Shown here: piece after piece, positions 52,261 through 63,564 of the stretch | Layout: each line of letters starts with the position of its first letter | How positions within the stretch are numbered: the first letter of the stretch is position 1 | Assembly: GCA_012656075.1 (NCBI GenBank) | Contig: JAAKBF010000041.1 | Span: 1-64,000 of the forward strand | Direction of reading: 5' to 3' | Length of the DNA: 64,000 bases | Origin: Phytophthora hibernalis | Taxonomy: Eukaryota > Oomycota > Peronosporomycetes > Peronosporales > Peronosporaceae | Program-made: the position numbers and the translations under genes | The notes under the pieces: generated by a model | Told to the model about the DNA's origin: nothing | Seen by the model: only the letters and a program-made list of their open reading frames with translations | Database searches by the model: none

Positions 52261-55200
52261 ATGGCAGCCAGCAGAGGCGTCGTGGCCTCCGTCCTGCGCA
52301 CGCTGATTTTCCACGTGGCCACGCTGGCCTTCGCCTGCGTCTTAGGCGCGTTCTTCGCGCTCTCCGGGTCCGCGCTGCTGCTCTTGGTGGGCTGCCTGCT
52401 CGTGGGATCGTCGCAGTTCGCGCGGAAGCTCACGCGGATCCTGTGGAGGACGGAGAGGGCTATAGACGCCTTGGTATCGGACGAGGAGGAGCAGGACCCA
52501 GCATCCAGACTACAAGTATCGAGTTCGAGAGGGGATGACGCAAGACAGGGCGAGGTGACGTTTCCAGTGATGCTGCTGTCGCTCCTGTACTTCTTGGTGT
52601 TCAAGTGGATCCTGGACCTGGTCTTCAGTGCAGTGCCCTTGGTGCTGTGGCTCGTGAGTGTGGCCCAAGTGCTGCCTGAGGACGCAGGCATGACGGACGT
52701 GCGTGTGGTGCCGACAGGGACTACAGCTGCTCAGATGTTCACGGCCTTGGCCTTCGCCTTCTTGGCCCATCAAGTGGGCGTCACGTCGGCGAGAGGACTG
52801 CTGTTTGTGTCGAGAAACGTGTCGGACGTGCTGTTCACACGACAGGAAAGTGGAGGGCAGGAGGAACAGGTTGATGGACGGGAGGAGGAGGAGATACGCA
52901 TTGGAGCTGCTTCGTCGAGTGATTATGGAACGATGAGAGGTGAGAAGCGCCAACGGTCCAGGCAGAGAGGGAATGCGTCGGCTGAAGATGTGACGCGGAA
53001 TTTGTACCGGGAGGTCGCAGAGCCAGTGAGTCGAACGTACCCCGACCTCGTGGGCCGAGAGTTGGGACCCAACAACCGGCAAGCTTTGATGGGGCGGACT
53101 TCCCGTACGTTGCACCTGGGATGCCCTCCGCGAGAACTTCCGCATGCGGAACGTGCTTTTCAAAATGACGTCCGTGGTCATAACCACGACCAGGAGCTTG
53201 AAATGTGCTGCTGCAAGGTTGTCATTAAATCGGACGTTAAAGTAAACACTTGTGACGATGACAGCGATAGCCAACGTGGAGGTAGTGGGAGTGGACACCG
53301 TGACGGCCGTAGCCGCAGCAATAGGGGCAACAACAGCGGCCGAGGAGGATTGGGATGGGGTCGTGGAGGAGGCCGAGGTGGCCTGCGATTTGACCAAAGG
53401 CCTGACCCACGCGGACCACCACCATTTCCACACTTCGGTGGGTTTCCACCGTGGAGTAACGACTGGCGCGAGCAATGGCTTGAGCATTGGTCTGGCTGGC
53501 AAGGTTGGCGATGGCCCGAAGTCGCTCAAAGAAGAAGAAAAAGGAAGGGTCGAAGAGGAGTACGGAGGCGAAATAGCTTTGACGACGTGTATGCTGTTGC
53601 AGTACCTGTTGCAGGAGCAGTTACTGACTCTGATGATAGTCTCGAGAAGGAACCTGCACACACGAGTATGTATGAAGCGCTGGACTTGCGTCCATCAGCA
53701 CCACCTCTTCCTCACCATCGCCCACGTTGGGGAAGTGACGAAACGCAGCGGGATCGAGCAACCTTGCCAGGCACTCAATCTGCGGCGCCTACTCCTTCGT
53801 CAGCTGCTGTTGGACCGCTTGCTTCATCATCCCGTACAAGGCCTGCTCCTCTTTGAAATCAAGTGGAGATCCTCGTAAGCGGGCTATATCATCTCGTGTT
53901 CGGGGCCGACCAAGTGTCTCACGAAATCAACAAGATCGCTCCACTAGTGGCATTTCTGACAAATCCGACACGGTTGAACATGATGAACAGGAGGATAAGC
54001 GCTCACTGAGCATTGCGCATATATCCCAGGCACGATCTGCGCACGATATCAGCGACTTCGAGATCCAAGGACACTACGGAAACATTGCACGCGCGTATGA
54101 GGACGACGACGTGACAAACATGCGAGCCTATGCGCCGCTTAGCTATACGGGAAGTCCTCCTCAGTACATCACTACTCTTGACCCAAGTCCGATTTATCGT
54201 GGACTGTCAGAGCAACCAGAACCGGATTACGATAGCTTTTCGCCGATGGGGTCCCCAAGAAGCGCAGGTACAGGCCACGGCTCGTTTGCAGATATCGACC
54301 ATGAGTATGATCTGCTGTCCCCGACGACCAGTATTCACGACACGGAATTTCCTACAGACAAGTTCCAGCAGGTCTACCGTTCTATCCAGATGGCTGCTGT
54401 ACCCCCACCTCGCCGCACTGCATCATCACTCGCAGCGGAGGAAGGAGGATTGGATGAGGTATCTGAATTCAAAGGAGTGCCTGGCCGTCGGGACCGTGTC
54501 AACTTTAGTGCGTTTGCCCCACCGAGCGTCTGCCCTTCGCCAAAACCATTCCAGTTCACGGTCTGGGCATTTCTTTTGAACCAGCGAGCCGAAATGCAAG
54601 AGCTAGCTCGGAGTGACCACCCGGATTCACATAAGTTGTCGCTCGAAACGAAACTGAATGTTCGTCGTGGCGCTTTGGTGCACGTGACGCTGGAAGTGCC
54701 AAATGGATTTCTGGTGCTGAATGGCTCAACGCAGGGTTTTGCATGGGAAGGAGATATCTCAAGCGTAGATTTTGATGTGGTATGCACCGAAGGTGCAGCG
54801 TTTGGACGAGTTCTGTTTAAGGCTCGGATCACGGTCGGTTCTTCTGTCGCCGTGTTGAACTCCTTTGTGCTTGTCGGCTCGCGTGCGGTGGACCCTAGCG
54901 AACTAGAAGCCGATGTTCTGGAGGGTTGGATGGATGTTATGGAGCAGACTTATCGTGAAATTCCCTTCCGATCTTTAGAAATGAAGGAGCTTGTAGGACA
55001 AGGCTACTTTGGAGATGCTTACCGCGCCTCGCTTGATGGCCAGGATGTAGTGGTGAAAACGATTCGAGCCAGCGAATTTGGTGAGACTACTTCCCAGATT
55101 GTGCGCGAATTTCAGCACGAGGCTGCGATGCTGAATATGTTTGGTCATCACCCGTGCGTCGTGCCATTTGTCGGTGCATCTACGGACACTAAGTTCTCTT

Positions 55201-55910
55201 GCCTTGGTCACCAAGTATCTTCCGTACGGTAGTCTGGAAGATAACCTTCGTGGACCAAGCAGTTCTACATTATCTGTTGATGAGCGCACTGGAATGCTGA
55301 AGGACGCTGCTGCCGGCTTGCTTAATATTCATGAAGGTGGCTTCATCCACCGCGATTTGGCTGCGCGCAATTGTCTTGTGGACCAAGGCCGCCACGTACG
55401 CATCTGTGATTTTGGTCTTTGCCGCCGTGTGCGATCGGAGACGGCTGGAATGCTTATGAAAGATTCAGTGGGTCCTGTCAAGTACATGGCGCCCGAGTCG
55501 TTGCAACCCCCGCACGCGTTTTCGTACGACTCAGATGTTTACATGTTTGGCGTGCTGATGTGGAAACCTACACGAGTTCACCGCCGTTTGCGTCTATGAC
55601 TCCTGTAGAGGCTATGATGCACGTCATGCGTGGTGGGCGGCTTCCTGTTCCTAAGGAGCTGCCAGTATCCCTCCGGACACTCATGCAGAACTGTTTTCAT
55701 GATTCGCCTGCGGAACGTCCGTCCATGCAAGAAGTGCTCGCTGCATTGGACGATTCGCTGGGTGCAAGTCAACGCGCATCCGTTGCTATCGCTGCTAGAA
55801 CCACTATTGCTACAGCCACAGCTGCGGCGGCTACCAATACTGCTATGACGAGGTCGATTGCTTCACGGACAAACATGCGCAAAGAGCAGGACCGATCCAT
55901 TTTGGTGTAA
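52261..55910 (+). CDS. Membrane-anchored protein kinase (TKL-like)
   Basis: About 1,217 codons. The N-terminus has three to four hydrophobic segments (roughly residues 12-50, 100-140 and 155-185). A low-complexity Arg/Gly/Pro-rich region (about 340-410) and a Ser/Pro-rich stretch follow, then a ~110-residue beta-rich block (about 755-865; VHVTLEVPNGF, SVAVLNSFVLVG) that I cannot name. The kinase domain is C-terminal: glycine loop GQGYFGDAY, VVVKTI lysine, HRDLAARN catalytic loop, DFG, and APESL. HRDLAARN is tyrosine-kinase-like, as in many TKL kinases. Frame slips near 53848 (CTTTGAAA, one T short), 55200 and 55562 (TGGAAACC, one G short). The first joins the membrane part to the kinase part, so one gene is the best reading, but two genes cannot be excluded. 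Confidence 0.75.
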
Positions 55911-56329
55911 CGAGCATATATTACGTGCCCAACGTGTTTGATATAAAAAAACTCTTAAGGTATCCGCAGTCTGCTCACAGTCTTCAAGGAGCGATAAGCC
56001 AACATTTGTTTGCTTATAACATCGATGATCGAGCCCACGAATAGATTTTTGTAGGAATGCAACGTGTATTACACCGTTTATCGTTTGAAGATGCTTCGCA
56101 TCCTGCGATCGAACGTGGAAGCCAGGATGGTGGCGCTCACCCTCTCGCCTCACTCGGATGGACAGCATTCATTGCCCTTACCAGCATAAATTAGAGACGC
56201 AAGCTGGCGTGAGCACCACCACTCCTGAACATGATATAACTTACGGACGCGAGGTGGGTAGGTGGGTGGGTGGGTACGGCAGACGCGAGCGACCTTGACC
56301 CTGCAGCACATGAAACCGGATCCCGTCAG
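55911..56329. other. Convergent region between kinase and DUF3605 gene
   Basis: About 420 bp without coding content. It includes a G-rich run at 56256-56274 close to the DUF3605 stop codon. Confidence 0.4.
56256..56274 (+). other. Potential G-quadruplex
   Basis: GGGTAGGTGGGTGGGTGGG has four GGG runs with loops of 5, 1 and 1. It lies about 56-74 bp past the DUF3605 stop; the transcript of that gene would carry the C-rich strand. Confidence 0.5.
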
Positions 56330-57361
56330 TCAGTCCAGTTCGTGCACCAGATCCTCCACCTTGCGGTTCTGCAGCACCGTCAGACCCTCCGCCACCTGAA
56401 AGTACACGTGCACGTGAAAATATCGATGGACCGCTCCGGGTTGTCGTCGTAGTTCCACTGCTCCACATGCGGCGCGTTCGCGTCGATCCAGTTCTCCACG
56501 TACTGCTTCACCTGCTCATGGTTCAGGTCCTTCAGGTGCCACAGCGTCCAGTGCTCGATGCCTGCAGGAGTGTCATAGGGAAACATGTTGGGTTCCAGGA
56601 ACGCAGTCCTACCCTTCATAGTCGTCGCAAAAATGTGCTCTTCAGCAGACCCATACTTCTCGGCGATTTCGTCCAGATGGTCCCACTTGCGCTCCTTGCA
56701 GTCATCGGTGCGGCTCCAGTACTCGATGTAGAGGGTGCGACGATTGCGGCGGCGCGGCGACTCGCTGCAACATTCAACATCAGCAGCGGCATCCATTGCA
56801 TCACATCCAGGATCATAGCCCCCAGCAGCACCACGAGTCTCAGACTGTGGCACCTCCTCGTCCTCCTCAATGTCAGTTGGCAAATAGTCACTTTCCGATT
56901 CCACCGTAGGTTCCGGAGTTGTCAGGGTCTTCGCTTTCTTGGTCACTTGCTGCTGCTCCCGTTCAGCTTCATTGTCGGCTTTGCGCTTGAGCGACTGGGA
57001 GCTGCTCACAGGGTGCGCAAGAGCCTCATTAATATCAACGGAAACCGATGCTGCACACAGGGCACGCAAACCGTCTTGGGGCTTTTCAAGGTTATCACCT
57101 GATTCCGCGTTAGCAGTCGGTTCTGAAGTCTACACATCAATAAAACCCAAAATTAGATCGAACGGTTATAAAACCCACTTATCATTTAATAAAACCCAAT
57201 TTTCACACCCACCTTGTCGCTGGCTGGAGTGGTTTTTTCCGTGGAACGGCGGCTGAAATCCACGTCTGAGATGGACGACGGGGAGTTGCAGAAGGCGTGG
57301 GCGAGTCCACGCGCTTCTCGGCGCTGGAGGGGGCCACACTGACTGCTGTCTGGCACGTCAT
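56330..57361 (-). CDS. DUF3605-domain protein with acidic N-terminal region
   Basis: The C-terminal part has the DUF3605 pattern: EPNMFPYDTPAGIEHWTLWHL, then after a linker the HVHVYFQ block near the end. The N-terminal half is low complexity, with basic KRKADNE/KKAKT and acidic DIEEDEEV stretches, suggesting nuclear location. One 83-bp intron spans 57130-57212. Two frame slips: near 56425 (ATTTTCAC, one T short), which restores HVHVYFQVAEGL and the stop at 56330; and one in exon 1, since the ATG at 57359-57361 is not in frame with the splice. The start is therefore tentative. DUF3605 proteins have no established biochemical role. Confidence 0.7.
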
Positions 57362-57824
57362 TCGATAGGGTTTCTTTTTAGGGTTACAGAGACACAGACA
57401 CCTGCCTGTGGTCGCTGTGTGTGTCTGTGGTAGCTGGGAAGTGCTGCAGGTATTAGTAGAAGACCTGTTCAGAGACGTCCACGCAATGCACTAAGTACGA
57501 CGAAACGAGCTCTGTGCCTTAGCTAGATTTTTCAATAATGAGACAGCATGGCCACCTGCCCACGCGTTCACTTGGTTAAAGTAAGATGCATTTGACGTAG
57601 GGCTTAAGTGGCACGAGCGAGACGACGCTTTGCACCGTGCATTTTCACTTAATTAAAGTATTCATGAACTACGTCGACCCTCCTCTTTATTCTCCTTATG
57701 GCCACTTCACTTCTGAAGTGGTACTGTACCCATGTACCGCATCTGTGGTACATACGTTGATCCAATACCTTTTTTGACTGGTGGACATCGCCATAGAAAC
57801 TCTTCCAGCTCCACTGTATCAATC
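57362..57824. other. Divergent intergenic region DUF3605 / UTP18
   Basis: About 460 bp with no recognised gene, repeat or RNA. Promoters of both flanking genes should be here; no clear initiator was found. Confidence 0.4.
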
Positions 57825-59293
57825 ATGGGCAAGCGTGCGCCTGCCGTCCCGGTGTCTGCGGCGGAGAAGCTGCTGGCTGATGACGTGTTCCAGCCCAAGC
57901 CCAAGCCGAACAAGAAGAAGAACAAGCGCAAGAACCAGGCCAGTGTTGAGCAGCAGGGCGGGTCCAAGTTCAAGGCTGCTTGGGTGGACGATGACGACGA
58001 GGACGTGGAGGTGAACCTGGCAGAGCAACCTCAACTGCGCAAACTCCGCAGGACCGAGAAGGACACGGTCGTGGACGGCAAGGAGCTGCACTACCGACTC
58101 AAGAGCTAGTGCGTTATGACGAGTTTTATTGACATTCCAGCAATTAGTGAACTAACTTTTATTAATTTTTATTTGTTGATACAGCTACCAGTCAGCACAC
58201 GGCTCTGCATCTTGGGCTGACCCAAAGAACTTCCTGGGAGACCACCAGGCAGACTCGGACGACAGTGACTATGAGGAGGAAGCCGAGCTTATCCGCAGTA
58301 CGGGCAAAATGCTCGAAAACTCGGGTGAGCTGCTGCCTCCCGGTGCATTGGACATTACCCGCATGAAGGACGCCAATCAGCACTCGCCGTCCAATGCTGT
58401 GATCCAGTCGGTGCAGTTCCACTCGAACGGACAGTTGCTGCTGACGGCGGGTCTAGACAAGACGCTGCATCTCTTCCAGGTGGACGGTAGCAACAATGCG
58501 AACATCGAGAACGTGTTTGTGAAGGACCTGCCGATTACGGACGCAAAGTTTACGCTGCGCGGAGAACGTGCAGTGCTGACCGGACCCGTTCGTACTTCTT
58601 CTCGTACGATATTGAGGCTGGCAAGATCACCAAGATCCCGGGCTCTACGGACGTAACGAGAAGAAGCGTGAGAAGTTCGTGGTGTCGGACGACGGCCAGA
58701 CCATTGTGCTCATTGGCAGCAGTGGGTACATGGACGTGATCTCTGCCAAGTCGTACGAGGCGATTGGCACGCTGAAAATGAACGGCGATGTCGTTTCTGC
58801 AGTGTTATGCGACAACGACCGCTTTTTGCTCAGCACAGGCTCGGATGGACAGGTTTACAAGTGGGATATGCGCACCCGGCGCTGCGTCTTCGTTCACGAC
58901 GACGAAGGTAGTCTAGGCAACAACGCCCTAGCTGCCAACGGAAAATTCTACGCCTCAGGCTCGAAGAGTGGTGTTGTCAACATCTATGACAATGCTGGTC
59001 TCACTGCTAAGCCCAAGCCGCGCAAGACACTGATGCACCTTACCACCCGTGTCGACCACCTCAAGTTCAACGCCACCTCGGAGATCCTTGCTATGGCATC
59101 TACCGACACCAAGGATTCGCTTAAGATGGTGCACGTGCCATCGATGACTGTTTTTGCTAACTGGCCGACGGCGCATACGCCGCTGCACTACGTGTCTGCG
59201 ATGGACTTCAGTCCGAACAGCGGCTACTTCGCTGTGGGTAATGCTCGAGGCCGTGTGCTACTGTACCGACTGACCCACTACAAGTCCACATAA
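57825..59293 (+). CDS. UTP18: UTP18-like WD40 protein of the U3 snoRNP / SSU processome
   Basis: UTP18 works in the nucleolus in 18S rRNA maturation. The ATG at 57825 begins a basic Lys-rich N-terminus (KKKNKRK), then the family's FKAAWVDDDDEDVEV and LRKLRRTEKD motifs. An intron spans 58109-58184, and the second exon continues with SASWADPKNF and a WD40 propeller (VQFHSNGQLLLTAGLD, LLSTGSDGQVYKWD, FYASGSKSGVVNIYD, MDFSPNSGYFAVGN). Two slips near 58585 and 58642 (each one C short) disturb the frame in the third blade. The length of about 464 aa is typical for UTP18. It converges with the LRR gene. Confidence 0.9.
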
Positions 59294-59413
59294 AGAGGGA
59301 ACTCAGTCAAACAAAAGCGCGCCGCGGTTCTCCAAATTGTTCGGGCGTTTTTAGGACAGAGGCTTGCTATATAATAGAGATCGACTGCTCGTTGCATACA
59401 CCGTTCTTCTCGA

Positions 59414-62004
59414 TCATGCTCGTTTTGTCTGAGTATGTCCTTTAGGTTGATGGTTATACGTCAGATTCAGCTTCTGAGCTGTAGTGATAAGAGAGTCGAG
59501 CGCTTTGTCCACACCTTGCTCAGCTCCACCTGCCCGAATACCAATTTCAACTTCGTGTCAAACCGTTGTCGTAGCGAAAGAAGAATTATAAAGCAATACG
59601 TACATGCTCGTCTATCCCAAGTGCTGGAAACTTGGTGACTCAACTCTGTCAGAGCGTCATCTACACCTTTCGAGCCTGCAATGCAACACGTCAGATCTAA
59701 CTGGGGTTATCGAGAAGCGACTACCAAAGCAGCGCATACCTTTGTGCTTCAAAACGCTGTTTCCATTATTGCGGCGACCAGGTGAACTCGGAGGGTTCTT
59801 CTGTGCTGGAAGCGGGCGTCGAGGTCGTTGCCGTTGCTGTTATCAACAAATCAAGTTAAACGAAGTTCGGGCACTCGGAAACATTTTTGGACTGACCAAT
59901 TGAGCCTGAGTTGGCTGCTGAGAGTGCGAAGGAAATATGTCTGAGTCATCGTGCGAGGTCAACGGATGCTCAAGCTGGTAGCGAAGTGCATTCACTGCCA
60001 TTCGTGTGTTCATTGCCGGAAGATCCTGTGGTACGACAAAAGTGATTATTTCGTACATTCTCGCATGAGGTGGATAAGGAATCATTTCTACTTACTCTGC
60101 AGTCTGCTGCTAACGAGCGAGTGATCATGCATGCTGGAACGGCAGGAAGCTAAACAAACAGTAAAATGTTTGTGAAGACTAGCAACAAGCAAAACTTCAT
60201 GTGCACTTCTTCGTACCTCAGTTGATGATCCGCCCCCATCAGAACATCTTCAATGCCTACGCCCGTTAGGAAGGTCGAATCACCAGCATTGTATGGAAGT
60301 GCTGGAAATGAGCGCAAATCAAATTGTTAGGACACAACCACGACACCATTTCACGAAGAAATAATACTTCGTAATGCTTACATCTCCTCATCAGTGTTGC
60401 TGGAGTATCGTACTGTTCATGTACAAGAAGCAAACTCACGCTGTCAGAGGGGTATGAGTGCTTTGACGCAGCCAATTTAACGTACCTGTCGCTTTGATAG
60501 CAATTCTTTGTCAGTGATGGTATCTGGATTGGTTCCTACCAAAAACTCAGTTGTTCGAGTGCGGAACGAGGACTCAAGCACCACCTCGTTCGGAATCATT
60601 TTGTAAATCTCCACGTGTTCGTAACTGGACATGGAATGCATTTTCTTCTTTTTTGTAGCTGGGTAAGCGACCATGATGGTCATAACAATTTGGTCCGCCG
60701 TTCTTTCATTTAAGATTGCAGTGAGGTTCGGTACAGGGTCATAAGCCAGCTTGGTTGGGTCGTACGAAGTAACAGCAGCACGTGCAAGAGGATTGCCGTA
60801 CAGGATTAACTTCCGCAAGCTGCGTAGTTCACTAGTGTAAACAATAGCCTCTTCATCGGCAATCATGTTGTGTGCTAGATTGAGATAAATGAGGTTGTAG
60901 AATCCAGTACCACGTTTTTCTTCCAACGTCAAAGCAGACTGTCGTTGAGGTTGAGGCGGCAAACACGAGAACAATAGTCAGGAAAGTTGCTGTGTTCGTC
61001 AACAATCAAGCATCGTACCTCTGGAAAGCCAGTGATTTTGTTGTAGCTAAGGTTCAGGTTACGCAGGCGCGGCATGATGGAGAGGAAGGAGAAAACCTCT
61101 TGGCCAGATATGTTATTGCTTTCAAGTGACAATGTCTCCAGTCGAGAAAACGATCCATGATCGGCGGAAGTGATCGAATGCGATTACTTCCCATGTAGAG
61201 CTCACGGATTCGCAACAGATTCGACAATTCCTCCATGTCTTTCGACCCGAGACAGTTGAAAGCCAAATTGAGCACCTACCGTCAAAGTTTTCAGTACGTG
61301 GACCAGCAGAAGATGTTTAGTCGGTTAAAACAATCCAAACTTTACACCAGCAAGTACCTCAAGATTCTGGAATCCGTTTCTAATGACGGCCTCTTCCAAC
61401 GCATTGCACTGAAAGTCCAGCTCGACCAATGCAGGCAGACAACCAAATGGTTCTAGAGGCACCTAACAACCAAATACGGTTAGGATCGATCTCTATAACG
61501 CAACTTTCGTTTATCAAAACGTGCACCTCGTTGTCGCTCATGTCTAGCCGTGTCAAGTTGGAGAAAAACAACAGGTCCTCAGCCACGACGTCCGTGATAT
61601 GCATGTCACTTAGAACTGCCTGAGCCACTTCATCCGGAAATTCCACTACGGTATGCAACAATAGGAATTGAAATCAGCAGACCGATTAACACAACTCACG
61701 CAATACCGTAACTACAGCAGCAAGACAAACCTCGGCACAAGTCCAAGAGCAAAACCCGTCCAGCGTCCGGGGGCATCGGATGAGATGCTGCGCTTTCTAT
61801 TCGACTTCGTGAGCGCTGGTTGCTCAACGTTGACACTGGTGCCGACCCAGCAGGCGAGTGAGCGTTGCCTCTCGCAACAGTTTGGCCGGACTGCAACAAT
61901 GTTAGGTTTGGCGATGGCTTCTTGCGAGCCTGGGCTTGCTTCCGACGTCCCCCAAAGTTAGCTACTGGAACCGATGGCCTAGTGTCACTACCAATCTCCA
62001 TCAT
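59414..62004 (-). CDS. Leucine-rich-repeat protein, multi-exon (possibly XRRA1-like)
   Basis: A chain of short exons separated by 55-100-bp introns encodes LRR units: NLTRLDMSDNEV, LVELDFQCNAL, VLNLAFNCLGSKDMEELSNL, LRNLNLSYNKI, LIYLNLAHNMI and LRKLILYGNPL. A non-LRR C-terminal part follows, with ALRYQLEHPL. The last exons are 59740-59835, 59603-59675 and 59414-59529, ending ...QTKRA; they extend the gene well past an in-frame stop at 59843 that lies inside an intron (59836-59896). The start is unsure: ATG at 62004 (MMEIGSD) is in frame, but an earlier exon is possible. Slips near 61145 and 60965 (one T short each), and at least one around 60220-60120, remain. The LRR plus LEHPL layout recalls XRRA1, but that is tentative. 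Confidence 0.65.
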
Positions 62005-62389
62005 CGGCAAGAAGTTTTTGTAGAGAGCTTGAGCAGCCACAGAAGACTGTCTTCTGACCAAAACTAATGGCGGTTTTTGGCAAGCTTCCTAAAATAAGGA
62101 GTGCTCTGCCTGAGAAAGCAACACACAATTTCCCACCACCACATAGGTTCAAAGCACTGCAGCAGAAATCGTCACTATTTCTTGGATCGGCTTCGTCTGT
62201 ATCCTTAAAAATGCAACCACCTTGTTCTTAGTTACACGCAAAAATGTGTTGTGCGGTACAGGGTCTGACGCTTCGTGTCGTACCCTTGCCTGTAACTAAA
62301 GGACGCACACGACCCTCTCACCAGCTCGCTAATGTGTGAAGCCAGCTGAAAGCTTCCGAAATCCATGCTCCGCTTCCTGCTCGGATGTC

Positions 62390-63206
62390 TTAAGTAAACT
62401 TGGAAATGACCTGCCAAATGATCACCACGACCAGTCCCAAGATGATGAAGTAAAGGAGCACGATCTGAGAGGCCATCTTGCACTTGAGCTTCTTCAGGTG
62501 CATGCCAGCCTCTGCTGTGTCTTCACGCGTCTCGTCAACCTGCAAAAAAGAAGTAAATAAAAACCACTTCCAATCCCTATGTCACCATCTCAACGTACGT
62601 TCGTGCGGACGTTGATGAGTTGTTCACGTTGGTCGGCCAGGTTCACGTTAATGTTCTGCGCCGTGGCCTCCGTCCTGGAAATAATGGCTTGGGCATCGCT
62701 CAAGTGGTCATCAATTCTGTTTCAAAAACACCAAAATCATCAGTTCCGTGCTTTCAAACAGCCCTTAATTAGCCCCCAACTCACCTGTCAGTGCGCTGCT
62801 CGTAGCGAGCCACGTTGTCCTGTGGCGCCGACGCTTTTGGCGCTGCTGGCTGCCGTCCATGAGCTTGGAGCGCTCCAAATTGGCCTTGAGCTTGTCCAGC
62901 TGCGACTTGAACGTGCGCAGTTGCTGGTGCATCCGTCGACGGTCCTGCGAGTCTCCAGCGCGTGACTCGCTCTCCAGAATACGCATCTACAAACGTAAAA
63001 GTTAGGTTAATTCAACGATCATTTCGTAAAAACAGAAAGAATTCACGTACGTAGCGTTCGGCCTCCGAGATGTTGCCCTGGGCGCGCTCCGACAGGTCCG
63101 TGCGCTCGCCCTGGTTGCGCGCCTTGGGGATGGAGCGGATGTCGGACATGGCGTCGTCGCGACACTGCTCAAAGTCCTCGCTGTAGCCCATAAAAGCTTC
63201 CGTCAT
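62390..63206 (-). CDS. VTI1: VTI1-type Qb-SNARE, 4 exons
   Basis: Membrane-fusion SNARE of the Golgi/endosome pathways. Exons: 63051-63206, 62785-62986, 62599-62716 and 62390-62539. The N-terminal helical domain (MTEAFMGYSEDFEQ, AERYMRILESESRAG) fits VTI1. The SNARE motif holds the central glutamine in LADQREQL, and a C-terminal membrane anchor (IVLLYFIILGLVVVIIWQV) precedes a short luminal end. One slip near 62830 (CAAAAGCG, one A short) lies in exon 2. The product is about 208 aa, a little below the usual ~220. Other Qb families (GOS1, membrin, NPSN) fit the N-terminal part less well. Confidence 0.8.
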
Positions 63207-63564
63207 GGTGGTCTGCGAGGAAGTTCTCTTGTTGTGTCGGAAGCTGTTTACGACTTCGATACAAAAAGGAAGTCAGCGGCCACAACCCAACAATCCAATC
63301 CGAGAGATCTGCGACACACAAATAATACACCAAAGACAACTCTCCCTTCCGGTACACTGTACCTGCCAGCTGGCTCGAAAATGTAGCCATGTGGCGCACC
63401 GAAAGTATCCACTTGAAAGAATCATTCATGCATTGGTGACGGTTATTGTGCTGTTGCTACAAGTAGGTCACCTTGTCGCTCTCGACGGAGAGTTGCGCAA
63501 CTCACATTTTGAACACTCAGCTACGACCCACAGCGTGCAGTCGATCGCTTGGCTGCTGGCGCGC
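63207..63564. other. Intergenic region between the exchanger and VTI1
   Basis: About 360 bp between two leftward genes. Contains the exchanger 3' end and the VTI1 promoter; no coding or repeat content is evident. Confidence 0.4.

Noticed and set aside
57130..57212. Repeated TAAAACCCA units as telomere-like sequence
   Set aside because: Only three irregular copies inside a normal intron; no tandem telomeric array.
59843..60085. Stop at 59843 as the true end of the LRR gene
   Set aside because: An intron with good borders (59836-59896) removes it, and three further in-frame exons reach a stop at 59414.
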